This document shows positions 49,336 through 61,805 of a DNA stretch of 64,000 nucleotides, piece by piece. The DNA is from Hydractinia symbiolongicarpus (Eukaryota > Cnidaria > Hydrozoa > Anthoathecata > Hydractiniidae): contig NC_079881.1 of NCBI RefSeq assembly GCF_029227915.1, positions 1,240,001 through 1,304,000 of the forward strand. Direction: 5' to 3'. Each line of letters begins with the position of its first letter. The stretch's first letter is position 1. The translations under genes and the position numbers were made by a program. The notes under the pieces are model-generated. The model saw nothing but the letters and a program-made list of their open reading frames with translations, was not told where the DNA came from and ran no database searches.

Positions 49336-50470
49336 ACGGGCCGAGTCGGGGATTTACGGGAAGTCGCGGGTTTTCGTTTGCCGGCGATTAAATTTCTTTT
49401 ATTCAGCGTCTCAACAAAAATGAAAATATTTTTAAAAACTACAAGTCTCATGTGCTTTAGTGGTAAAAAAATAATTTTAAAAATCGTTCGGGAATTGAGT
49501 TTACTCCCTGGGTACTTCCTTTGTATACTTTTGACTATACGGGCCGAGTCCGGGGTTTACGGGAAATCGCGGAATTTCGTTTGCCGGCGATTAAACCACT
49601 TTCACTAAGCATCTCATCAAAAATGGAAACATTTCTGAAAACTACAAGTCTCATGCGTTTTAGTGGTGAAAAAATAATTTAAAAAATCGTTCGGGAAATG
49701 AGTTTACTCCCTGGGTACTTTCTTTGTATACTTTTGACTATACGGGTCGAGTCGGGGATTTACGGGAAATGGCGGGTTTTCGTTTGCCGGCGATTAAACT
49801 TCTTTTACTCAGCGTGTCATCAAAAGTGAAAACATTTTTAAAAACTACAAGTCTCATGGGCTTTAGTGGTGAAATAATAATTTTAAAAATCGTTCGGGAA
49901 ATGAATTTACTCCCTGGGTACTTTCTTTGTCTACTTTTGACTATACGGCCGAGTCCAGGGTTTACGGGAAATGGCGGGTTTTCGTTTGCCGGCGATTAAA
50001 CTTCTTTTATTCAGCGTCTAATCAAAAATGAAAACATTTTTGAAAACTACAAGTCTCATGCGTTTTAGTGGAGAAAAAATATTTTAAAAAATCGTTCGGG
50101 AAATGAGTTTACTCCCTGGGTACTTTCTTTGTATACTTTTGACTATACGGGCCGAGTCCGGGGTTTACGGGAAATGGCGGGTTTTCGTTTGCCGGCGATT
50201 AAACTTCTTTTATTCAGCGTGTCATCAAAAATGAAAACATTTTTGAAAACTACAAGTCTCATGGGTTTTAGTGGTGAAAAGATAATTTAAAAAATCGTTC
50301 GGAAAATGAGTTTACTCCCTGGGTACTTCATTTGTATACTTTTGACTATACAAGCCAAGCCCAGGATTTACGGAAAATCGCGGGTTTTCGTTTGCCGGCG
50401 ATTAAACCACTTTCATTAAGCGTCTCATCAAAAATGAATACATTTCTGAAAACTACAAGTCTCATGCGTT
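49140..50470. repeat. Second copy of the 45,690-47,020 block
   Basis: Follows the partial third 4-mer directly. Private changes include CTCAACAAAAATG near 49,410 and GGTAAAAAAAT near 49,463. The frame from 49,724 to 49,999 stays open only because AATTTTAAAAAT replaces AATTTAAAAAAT. Confidence 0.83.
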
Positions 50471-52300
50471 TTAGTGATGAAAAAATAATTTAAAAAATCG
50501 TTTTGGAAATGAGTTTACTCCCTGGGTACCTTCTTTGTATACTTTTGACTATACGGTCCGAGTCCGGGATTTACGGGAAATCGCGGGTTTTCTTTTGCCG
50601 GCGATTAAACTTCTTTTATTCAGCATCTCATCAAAAATGAAAACATTTTTAAAAACTACAAGTCTCATGGGCTTTAGTGGTGAAATAATAATTTAAAAAA
50701 TCGTTCGGGAAATGAGTTTACTCCCTGGGTACTTTCTTTGTATACTTTTGACTATCCGGGCCGAGTCTGGGATTTACGGGAAATCACGGGTTTTCGTTTG
50801 CCGGCGATTAAACCACTTTCACTAAGCGTCTCATCAAAAATGAAAACATTTCTGAAAACTACAAGTCTCATGCGTTTTAGTGGTGAAAAAATATTTTAAA
50901 AAATCGTTCGGGAAATGAGTTTACTCCCTGGGTACTTTCTTTGTATACTTTTGACTATACGGGCCGAGTCTGGGATTTACGGGAAATCACGGGTTTTCGT
51001 TTGCCGGCGATTAAACCACTTTCACTAAGCGTCTCATCAAAAATGAAAACATTTCTGAAAACTACAAGTCTCATGCGTTTTAGTGGTGAAAAAATATTTT
51101 AAAAAATCGTTCGGGAAATGAGTTTACTCCCTGGGTACTTTCTTTGTATACTTTTGACTATACGGGCCGAGTCGGGGATTTACGGGAAGTCGCGGGTTTT
51201 CGTTTGCCGGCGATTAAACTTCTTTTATTCAGCGTCTCATCAAAAATGAAAACATTTTTGTAAACTACAAGTCTCATGCGTTTTAGTGGAGAAAAAATAT
51301 TTTAAAAAATCGTTCGGGAAATGAGTTTACTCCCTGGGTACTTTCTTTGTATACTTTTGACTATACGGGCCGAGTCCGGGGTTTACGGGAAATGGCGGGT
51401 TTTCGTTTGCCGGCGATTAAACTTCTTTTATTCAGCGTGTCATCAAAAATGAAAACATTTTTGAAAACTACAAGTCTCATGGGTTTTAGTGGTGAAAAGA
51501 TAATTTAAAAAATCGTTCGGAAAATGAGTTTACTCCCTGGGTACTTCATTTGTATACTTTTGACTATACAAGCCAAGCCCAGGATTTACGGAAAATCGCG
51601 GGTTTTCGTTTGCCGGCGATTAAACCACTTTCATTAAGCGTCTCATCAAAAATGAATACATTTCTGAAAACTACAAGTCTCATGCGTTTTAGTGATGAAA
51701 AAATAATTTAAAAAATCGTTTTGGAAATGAGTTTACTCCCTGGGTACCTTCTTTGTATACTTTTGACTATACCGTCCGAGTCCGGGATTTACGGGAAATC
51801 GCGGGTTTTCTTTTGCCGGCGATTAAAATTCTTTTATTCAGCATCTCATCAAAAATGAAAACATTTTTAAAAACTACAAGTCTCATGGGCTTTAGTGGTG
51901 AAATAATAATTTAAAAAATCGTTCGGGAAATGAGTTTACTCCCTGGGTACTTTCTTTGTATACTTTTGACTATCCGGGCCGAGTCTGGGATTTACGGGAA
52001 ATCACGGGTTTTCGTTTGCCGACGATTAAACCACTTTCACTAAGCGTCTCATCAAAAATGAAAACATTTCTGAAAACTACAAGTCTCATGCGTTTTAGTG
52101 GTGAAAAAATATTTTAAAAAATCGTTCGGGAAATGAGTTTACTCCCTGGGTACTTTCTTTGTATACTTTTGACTATACGGGCCGAGTCGGGGATTTACGG
52201 GAAGTCGCGGGTTTTCGTTTGCCGGCGATTAAACTTCTTTTATTCAGCGTCTCATCAAAAATGAAAACATTTTTGTAAACTACAAGTCTCATGCGTTTTA
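50071..52300. repeat. 6-monomer HOR, two copies, second lacking one monomer
   Basis: GAGAAAAAATATTTT at 50,071 and 51,289 and GTACTTCA at 50,323 and 51,541 are each 1218 bp (6 monomers) apart. Within copy 1, GAGTCTGGG monomers at 50,763 and 50,966 form a tandem doublet; copy 2 has one (51,981). GAGTCGGGG is therefore at 51,169 and 52,184, 1015 bp (5 monomers) apart. Confidence 0.87.
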
Positions 52301-54160
52301 GTGGTGAAAAAATAATTTAAAAAATCGTTCGGGAAATGAGTTTACTCCCTGGGTACTTTCTTAGTATACATTCGACTATACGGGCCAAGCCCGGGATGTA
52401 CGGGAAATCGCAAATTTACGTTTGCCGGCGATTAAACCACTTTCATTAAGCGTCTCATCAAAAATGAAAACATTTCTGAAAACTACAAGTCTCATGCGTT
52501 TTAGTGGTTAAATAATAATTTAAAAAATCGTTCAGGAAATGAGTTTACTCCCAGGGTACTTTCTTTGTATACTTTTGACTATACGGGCCGAGTCCGGGAT
52601 TTACGGGAAATCGCGGGTTTTCGTTTGCCGGCGATTAAACTTCTTTTATTCAGCGTCTCATCAAAAATAAAAACATTTTTAAAAACTACAAGTCTCATGT
52701 GCTTTAGTGGTGAAAAAATAATTTAAAAAATCGTTCGGGAAATGAGTTTACTCCCTGGGTACTTTCTTTGTATACTTTTGACTATACGGGCCGAGTCCGG
52801 GGTTTACGGGAAATGGCGGGTTTTCGTTTGCCGGCGATTAAACTTCTTTTATTCAGCGTCTCATCAAAAATGAAAACATTTTTAAAAACTACAAGTCTCA
52901 TGCGTTTTAGTGGTGAAAACATAATTTAAAAAATCGTTCGGGAAATGAGTTTACTCCCTGGGTACTTTCTTTGTATACTTTTGACTATACGGGCCGAGTC
53001 CGGGGTTTACGGGAAATGGCGGGTTTTCGTTTGCCGGCGATTAAACTTCTTTTATGCAGCGTCTCATCAAAAATGAAAACATTTTTGAAAACTACAAGTC
53101 TCATGCGTTTTAGTGGTTAAATAATAATTTAAAAAATCGTTCGGGAAATGAGTTTACTCCCAGGGTACTTTCTTTTTATACTTTTGACTATACGGGTCGA
53201 GTCCGGGATTTACGGGAAATCACGGGTTTTCGTTTGCCGGCGATTAAACTTCTTTTATTCAGCGTCTCACCAAAAATGAAAACATTTTTGAAAACTACAA
53301 GTCTCATGCGTTTTAGTGGTGAAAACATAATTTAAAAAATCGTTCGGGAAATGAGTTTACTCCCTGGGTACTTTCTTTGTATACTTTTGACTATACGGGC
53401 CGAGTCCGGGGTTTACGGGAAATGGCGGGTTTTCGTTTGCCGGCGATTAAACTTCTTTTATGCAGCGTCTCATCAAAAATGAAAACATTTTTGAAAACTA
53501 CAAGTCTCATGCGTTTTAGTGGTGAAAAAATAATTTAAAAAATCGTTTTGGAAATGAGTTTACTCACAGGGTACTTTCTTTGTATACATTCTACTATACG
53601 GGCCGAGTCGGGGATTTACGGGAAGTCGCGGGTTTTCGTTTGCCGGCGATTAAACTTCTTTTATTCAGCGTCTCATCAAAAATGAAAACATTTTTAAAAA
53701 CTACAAGTCTCATGTGCTTTAGTGGTGAAAAAATAATTTTAAAAAACGTTCGGGAAATGAGTTTACTCCCTGGGTACTTCCTTTGTATACTTTTGACTAT
53801 AAAGGCTTAGTCCGGGGTTTACGGGAAATCGCAGAATTTCGTTTGCCGGCGATTAAACCACTTTCACTAAGCATCTCATCAAAAATGAAAACATTTCTGA
53901 AAACTACAAGTCTCATGCGTTTTAGTGGTGAAAAAATATTTTAAAAAATCGTTCGGGAAATGAGTTTACTCCCTGGGTACTTTCTTTGTATACTTTTGAC
54001 TATACGGACCGAGTCGGGGATTTACGGGAAGTTGCGGGTTTTCGTTTGCCGGCGATTAAACTTCTTTTATTCAGCGTGTCATCAAAAGTGAAAACATTTT
54101 TAAAAACTACAAGTCTCATGGGCTTTAGTGGTGAAATAATAATTTAAAAAATCGTTCGGG
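52300..54160. repeat. Type-B satellite with CTTTTATGCAGCG subtype
   Basis: Monomers with GAAAACATAATTT and TTTATGCAGCG near 53,055 and 53,460 first appear here and become common after 57 kb. A type-A copy with GGGATGTACGG and GCAAATTTACG is near 52,380. No gene seen. Confidence 0.78.
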
Positions 54161-54970
54161 AAATGATTTTACTCCCAGGGTACTTTCTTTGTATACTTTT
54201 GACTATATTGGCCGAGTCCGGGATTTACGGGAAATCGCGGGTTTTCGTTTGCCGGCGATTAAACTTCTTTTATTCAGCGTGTCATCAAAAGTGAAAACAT
54301 TTTTAAAAACTACAAGTCTCATGGGCTTTAGTGGTGAAATAATAATTTAAAAAATCGTTCGGGAAATGAATTTACTCCTAGGGTACTTTCTTTGTATACA
54401 TTCGACTATACGGGCCGAGTCGGGGATTTACGGGAAGTCGCGGGTTTTCGTTTGCCGGCGATTAAATTTCTTTTATTCAGCGTGTCATCAAAAGTGAAAA
54501 CATTTTTAAAAACTACAAGTCTCATGGGCTTTAGTGGTGAAGTAATAATTTAAAAAATCGTTCGGGAAATGAATTTACTCCCAGGGTACTTTCTTTCTAT
54601 ACTTTTGACTATATTGGCCGAGTCCGGGATTTACGGGAAATCGCGGGTTTTCGTTTGCCGGCGATTAAACTTCTTTTATTCAGCGTGTCATCAAAAGTGA
54701 AAACATTTTTAAAAACTACAAGTCTCATGGGCTTTAGTGGTGAAATAATAATTTAAAAAATCGTTCGGGAAATGAATTTACTCCTAGGGTACTTTCTTTG
54801 TATACATTCGACTATACGAGCCGAGTCGGGGATTTACGGGAAGTCGCGGGTTTTCGTTTGCCGGCGATTAAATTTCTTTTATTCAGCGTCTCATCAAAAA
54901 TGAAAACATTTTTAAAAACTACAAGTCTCATGTGCTTTAGTGGTGAAAAAATAATTTTAAAAATCGTTTG
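54160..54970. repeat. 2-monomer HOR, two copies (406 bp each)
   Basis: TATTGGCCGAG at 54,206 and 54,612 and CCTAGGGTAC at 54,377 and 54,783 are each 406 bp apart. Unit: a TATTGG B copy, then an A-left (CATTCGACTATAC) / GTCGGGG hybrid. CCTAGG creates an AvrII-type site otherwise very rare here. Confidence 0.87.
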
Positions 54971-56580
54971 GGAATTGAGTTTACTCCCTGGGTACTTCCT
55001 TTGTATACTTTTGACTATACGGGCCGAGTCCGGGGTTTACGGGAAATCGTGGAATTTCGTTTGCCGGCGATTAAACCACTTTCACTAAGCGTGTCATCAA
55101 AAGTGAAAACATTTTTAAAAACTACAAGTCTCATGGGCTTTAGTGGTGAAATAATAATTTAAAAAATCTTTCGGGAAATGAATTTACTCCCTGGGTACTT
55201 TCTTTGTCTACTTTTGACTATACGGCCGAGTCCGGGGTTTTCGCGAAATGGCGGGTTTTCGTTTGCCGGCGATTAAACTTCTTTTATTCAGCGTGTCATC
55301 AAAAATGAAAACATTTTTGAAAACTACAAGTCTCATGCGTTTTCGTGGTGAAAAGATAATTTAAAAAATCGTTCGGGAAATGAGTTTACTCCCTGGGTAC
55401 TTCATTTGTATACTTTTGACTATACAAGCCAAGCCCAGGATTTACGGAATATCGCGGGTTTTCGTTTGCCGGCGATTAAACCACTTTCATTAAGCGTCTC
55501 ATCAAAAATGAAAACATTTCTGAAAACTACAAGTCTCATGCGTTTTAGTGATGAAAAAATATTTTAAAAAATCGTTCGGGAAATGAGTTTACTCCCTGGG
55601 TACCTTCTTTGTATACTTTTGACTATACGGTCCGAGTCCGGGATTTACGGGAAATCGCGGGTTTTCTTTTGCCGGCGATTAAACTTCTTTTATTCAGCGT
55701 CTCATCAAAAATGAAAACATTTACAAAAACTACAAGTCTCATGCGTTTTAGTGGTGAAAAGATAATTTAAAAAATCGTTTTGGAAATGAGTTTACTCACA
55801 GGGTACTTTCTTTGTATACATTCGACTATACGGGCCAAGCCCGGGATTTACGGGAAATCGCGGAATTTCGTTTGCCGGCGATTAAACCACTTTCACTAAG
55901 CGTCTCACCAAAAATGAAAACATTTCTGAAAACTACAAGTCTCATGCGTTTTAGTGGTGAAATAATAATTTAAAAAATCGTTCGGGATATGTGTTTACTC
56001 CCAGGGTACTTTCTTTGTATACTTTTGACTATACGGGCCGAGCCCGGGGTTTACGGGAAATCGCAGGTTTTCGTTTGCCGGCGATTAAACTTCTTTTTTT
56101 CAGCGTCTCATCAAAAATGAAAACATTTTTAAAAACTACAAGTCTCATGTGCTTTAGTGGTGAAAAAATAATTTAAAAAATCGTTCGGGAAATGAGTTTA
56201 CTCCCTGCGTACTTTCTTTGTATACTTTTGACTATACGGGCCGAGTCCGGGGTTTACGGGAAATGGCGGGTTTTCGTTTGCCGGCGATTAAACTTCTTTT
56301 ATTCAGCGTGTCATCAAAAATGAAAACATTTTTGAAAACTACAAGTCTCATGCGTTTTAGTGGTGAAAAGATAATTTAAAAAATCGTTCGGGAAATGAGT
56401 TTACTCCCTGGGTACTTCATTTGTATACTTTTGACTATACAAGCCAAGCCCAGGATTTCCGGAAAATCGCGGGTTTTCGTTTGCCGGCGATTAAACCACT
56501 TTTATTAAGCGTCTCATCAAAAATGAAAACATTTCTGAAAACTACAAGTCTCATGCGTTTTAGTGGTGAAAGAATAATTT
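54970..56580. repeat. Mixed satellite with partial copies at 59.2 kb
   Basis: TTTTCGTGGTG at 55,341 and 59,401 are 4060 bp (20 monomers) apart, and the adjacent TACTTCATTTG/ACAAGCC hybrid follows both. A type-A copy with GGAATTTCG is near 55,830. No gene seen. Confidence 0.77.
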
Positions 56581-58560
56581 AAAAAATCGTTCGGGAAATG
56601 AGTTTACTCCCTGGGTACTTTCTTTGTATACTTTTGACTATACGGGCCGAGTCGGGGATTTACGGGAAGTCGCGGGTTTTCGTTTGCCGGCGATTAAACT
56701 TCTTTTATTCAGCGTCTCATCAGAAATGAAAACATTTTTGTAAACTACAAGTCTCATGCGTTTTAGTGGTGAAAAAATAATTTAAAAAATCGTTCGGGAA
56801 ATAATTTTACTCCCTGGGTACTTTCTTTGTATACTTTTGACTATACGGGCCGAGTCCGGGGTTTACGGGAAATGGCGGGTTTTCGTTTGCCGGCGATTAA
56901 ACTTCTTTTATTCAGCGTCTCATCAAAAATGAAAACATTTCTGAAAACTGCAAGTCTCATGCGTTTTAGTGGTGAAAAGATAATTAAAAAAAATCGTTTT
57001 GGAAATGAGTTTACTCACAGGGTACTTTCTTTGTATACATTCGACTATACGGGCCAAGCCCGGGATGTACGGAAAATCGCAAATTTACGTTTGCCGGCGA
57101 TTAAACTACTTTCATTAAGCGTCTCATCAAAAATGAAAACATTTCTGAAAACTACAAGTCTCATGCGTTTTAGTGGTTAAATAATAATTTAAAAAATCGT
57201 TCAGGAAATGAGTTTACTCCCAGGGTACTTTCTTTGTATACTTTTGACGAAACGGGCCGAGTCCGGGATTTACGGGAAATCGCGGGTTTTCGTTTGCCGG
57301 CGATTAAACTTCTTTTATTCAGCGTCTCATCCAAAATGAAAACATTTTTAAAAACTACAAGTCTCATGTGCTTTAGTGGTGAAAAAATAATTTAAAAAAT
57401 CGTTCGGGAAATGAGTTTACTCCCTGGGTACTTTCTTTGTATACTTTTGACTATACGGGCCGAGTCCGAGGTTTACGGGAAATGGCGGGTTTTCGTTTGC
57501 CGGCGATTAAACTTCTTTTATTCAGCGTCTCATCAAAAATGAAAACATTTTTGAAAACTACAAGTCTCATGCGTTTTAGTGGTGAAAACCTAATTTAAAA
57601 AATCGTTCGGGAAATGAGTTTACTCCCTGGGTACTTTCTTTGTATACTTTTGACTATACGGGCCGAGTCCGGGGTTTACGGGAAATGGCGGGTTTTCGTT
57701 TGCCGGCGATTAAACTTCTTTTATGCAGCGTCTCATCAAAAATGAAAACATTTTTGAAAACTACAAGTCTCATGCGTTTTAGTGGTTAAATAATAATTTA
57801 AAAAATCGTTCGGGAAATGAGTTTACTCCCAGGGTACTTCCTTTGTATACTTTTGACTATACGGGCCGAGTCCGGGATTTACGGGAAATCACGGGTTTTC
57901 GTTTGCCGGCGATTTAACTTCTTTTTTTCAGCGTCTCATCAAAAATGAAAACATTTTTGAAAACTACAAGTCTCATGCGTTTTAGTGGTGAAAACATAAT
58001 TTAAAAAATCGTTCGGGAAATGAGTTTACTCCCTGGGTACTTTCTTTGTATACTTTTGACTATACGGGCCGAGTATGGGGTTTACGGGAAATGGCGGGTT
58101 TTCGTTTGCCGGCGATTAAACTTCTTTTATGCAGCGTCTTATCAAAAATGAAAACATTTTTGAAAACTACAAGTCTCATGCGTTTTAGTGGTGAAAATAT
58201 AATTTAAAAAATCGTTTTGGAAATGAGTTTACTCACAGGGTACTTTCTTTGTATACATTCGACTATACGGGCCGAGTCGGGGATTTACGGGAAGTCGCGG
58301 GTTTTCGTTTGCCGGCGATTAAACTTCTTTTATTCAGCGTCTCATCAAAAATGAAAACATTTTTAAAAACTACAAGTCTCATGTCCTTTAGTGGTGAAAA
58401 AATAATTTTAAAAATCGTTCGGGAAATGAGTTTACTCCCTGGGTACTTCCTTTGTATACTTTTGACTATACGGGCCGAGTCCGTGGTTTACGGGAAATCG
58501 CGGAATTTCGTTTGCCGGCGATTAAACCACTTTCACTAAGCATCTCATCAAAAATGAAAA
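56580..58560. repeat. 10-monomer block, copy 1 (partner 16 monomers downstream)
   Basis: Markers ATAATTTTACTCC, AACTGCAAGTC, ATAATTAAAAAAAATCG, GGGATGTACGG, GACGAAACGGG and GAGTATGGGG occur in the same order in 59,828-61,805. Offset is 3248 bp, dropping to 3247 after a 1-bp loss near 61,251. The match ends near 58,565, where CATTTCTG here meets CATTTTTG there. Confidence 0.87.
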
Positions 58561-59828
58561 CATTTCTGAAAACTACAAGTTTCATGCGTTTTAGTGGTGA
58601 AAAAGTAATTTAAAAAATCGTTCGGGAAATGAGTTTACTCCCTGGGTACTTTCTTTGTATACTTTTGACTATACGGGCCGAGTCGGGGATTTACGGGAAG
58701 TTGCGGGTTTTCGTTTGCCGGCGATTAAACTTCTTTTATTCAGCGTGTCATCAAAAGTGAAAACATTTTTAAAAACTACAAGTCTCATGGGCTTTAGTGG
58801 TGAAATAATAATTTAAAAAATCGTTCGGGAAATGAATTTACTCCCAGGGTACTTTCTTTGTATACTTTCGACTATATTGGCCGAGTCCAGGATATACGGG
58901 AAATCGCAGGTTTTCGTTTGCCGGCGATTAAACTTCTTTTATTCAGCGTCTCATCAAAAATGAAAACATTTTTGTAAACTACAAGTCTCATGCGTTTTAG
59001 TGGTGAAAAAATAATTTAAAAAATCGTTCGGGAAATGAGTTTACTCCCTGGGTACTTTCTTTGTCTACTTTTGACTATACGGCCGAGTCCGGGGTTTACG
59101 GGAACTGGCGGGTTTTCGTTTGCCGGCGATTAAACTTCTTTTATTCAGCGTCTAATCAAAAATGAAAACATTTTTGAAAACTACAAGTCTCATGCGTTTT
59201 AGTGGTGAAAAAATATTTTAAAAAATCGTTCGGGAAATGAGTTTACTCCCTGGGTACTTTCTTTGTATACTTTTGACTATACGGGCCGAGTCCGGGGTTT
59301 ACGGGAAATGGCGGGTTTTCGTTTGCCGGCGATTAAACTTCTCTTATTCAGCGTGTCATCAAAAATGAAAACATTTTTGAAAACTACAAGTCTCATGCGT
59401 TTTCGTGGTGAAAAGATAATTTAAAAAATCGTTCGGGAAATGAGTTTACTCCCTGGGTACTTCATTTGTATACTTTTGACTATACAAGCCAAGCCCAGGA
59501 TTTACGGAAAATCGCGGGTTTTCGTTTGCCGGCGATTAAACCACCTTGATTAAACGTCTCATCAAAAATAAAAACATTTCTGAAAACTACAAGTCTCATG
59601 CGTTTTAGTGATGAAAAAATAATTTAAAAAATCGTTCGGGAAATGAGTTTACTCCCTGGGTACTTCCTTTGCATACTTTTGACTATACGGGCCGAGTCCG
59701 GGGTTTTCGGGAAATCGCGGAATTTCGTTTGCCGGCGATTAAACCACTTTCACTAAGCATCTCATCAAAAATGAAAACATTTCTGAAAACTACAAGTCTC
59801 ATGCCTTTTAGTGGTGAAAAAATAATTT
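58560..59828. repeat. Six monomers between the 10-monomer copies
   Basis: Type-B copies including TATTGGCCGAGTCCAGGAT near 58,875, GTCTACTTTTG near 59,064, TCTAATC near 59,152, and the CATTTGTATAC/ACAAGCC hybrid near 59,465-59,560. This order echoes 46.3-46.9 kb and 55.2-55.5 kb. No gene seen. Confidence 0.77.
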
Positions 59829-61805
59829 AAAAAATCGTTCGGGAAATGAGTTTACTCCCTGGGTACTTTCTTTGTATACTTTTGACTATACGGGCCGAGT
59901 CGGGGATTTACGGGAAGTCGCGGGTTTTCGTTTGCCGGCGATTAAGCTTCTTTTATTCAGCGTCTCATCAGAAATGAAAACATTTTTGTAAACTACAAGT
60001 CTCATGCGTTTTAGTGGTGAAAAAATAATTTAAAAAATCGTTCGGGAAATAATTTTACTCCCTGGGTACTTTCTTTGTATACTTTTGACTATACGGGCCG
60101 AGTCCGGGGTTTACGGGAAATGGCGGGTTTTCGTTTGCCGGCGATTAAACTTCTTTTATTCAGCGTCTCATCAAAAATGAAAACATTTCTGAAAACTGCA
60201 AGTCTCATGCGTTTTAGTGGTGAAAAGATAATTAAAAAAAATCGTTTTGGAAATGAGTTTACTCACAGGGTACTTTCTTTGTATACATTCGACTATACGG
60301 GCCAAGCCCGGGATGTACGGAAAATCGCAAATTTACGTTTGCCGGCGATTAAACTACTTTCATTAAGCGTCTCATCAAAAATGAAAACATTTCTGAAAAC
60401 TACAAGTCTCATGCGTTTTAGTGGTTAAATAATAATTTAAAAAATCGTTCAGGAAATGAGTTTACTCCCAGGGTACTTTCTTTGTATACTTTTGACGAAA
60501 CGGGCCGAGTCCGGGATTTACGGGAAATCGCGGGTTTTCGTTTGCCGGCGATTAAACTTCTTTTATTCAGCGTCTCATCAAAAATGAAAACATTTTTAAA
60601 AACTACAAGTCTCATGTGCTTTAGTGGTGAAAAAATAATTTAAAAAATCGTTCGGGAAATGAGTTTACTCCCTGGGTACTTTCTTTGTATACTTTTGACT
60701 ATACGGGCCGAGTCCGGGGTTTACGGGAAATGGCGGGTTTTCGTTTGCCGGCGATTAAACTTCTTTTATTCAGCGTCTCATCAAAAATGAAAACATTTTT
60801 GAAAACTACAAGTCTCATGCGTTTTAGTGGTGAAAACATAATTTAAAAAATCGTTCGGGAAATGAGTTTACTCCCTGGGTACTTTCTTTGTATACTTTTG
60901 ACTATACGGGCCGTGTCCGGGGTTTACGGGAAATGGCGGGTTTTCGTTTGCCGGCGATTAAACTTCTTTTATGCAGCGTCTCATCAAAAATGAAAACATT
61001 TTTGAAAACTACAAGTCTCATACGTTTTAGTGGTTAAATAATAATTTAAAAAATCGTTCAGGAAATGAGTTTACTCCCAGGGTACTTCCTTTGTATACTT
61101 TTGACTATACGGGCCGAGCCCGGGATTTACGGGAAATCACGGGTTTTCGTTTGCCGGCGATTAAACTTCTTTTATTCAGCGTCTCATCAAAAATGAAAAC
61201 ATTTTTGAAAACTACAAGTCTCATGCGTTTTAGTGGTGAAAACATAATTTAAAATTCGTTCGGGAAATGAGTTTACTCCCTGGGTACTTTCTTTGTATAC
61301 TTTTGACTATACGGGCCGAGTATGGGGTTTACGGGAAATGGCAGGTTTTCGTTTGCCGGCGATTAAACTTCTTTTATGCAGCGTCTTATCAAAAATGAAA
61401 ACATTTTTGAAAACTACAAGTCTCATGCCTTTTAGTGGTGAAAAAATAATTTAAAAAATCGTTTTGGAAATGAGTTTACTCACAGGGTACTTTCTTTGTA
61501 TACATTCGACTATACGGGCCGAGTCGGGGATTTACGGGAAGTCGCGGGTTTTCGTTTGCCGGCGATTAAACTTCTTTTATTCAGCGTCTCATCAAAAATG
61601 AAAACATTTTTAAAAACTACAAGTCTCATGTCCTTTAGTGGTGAAAAAATAATTTTAAAAATCGTTCGGGAAATAAGTTTACTCCCTGGGTACTTCCTTT
61701 GTATACTTTTGACTATACGGGCCGAGTCCGTGGTTTACGGGAAATCGCGGAATTTCGTTTGCCGGCGATTAAACCACTTTCACTAAGCATCTCATCAAAA
61801 ATGAA
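59828..61805. repeat. 10-monomer block, copy 2
   Basis: Second copy of 56,580-58,560. Private changes include ATTAAGCTTC near 59,942, CCGTGTCC at 60,912 and a deleted A near 61,251 (TTTAAAATTCG). Confidence 0.87.

Noticed and set aside
6632-60615. Minus-strand 65-codon frames (6632-6829, 37,485-37,682, 57,170-57,367, 60,418-60,615).
   Set aside because: Each covers about one monomer on the opposite strand of the same repeat and appears only in copies where the minus-strand start and stop happen to line up. It is a composition effect, not a gene.
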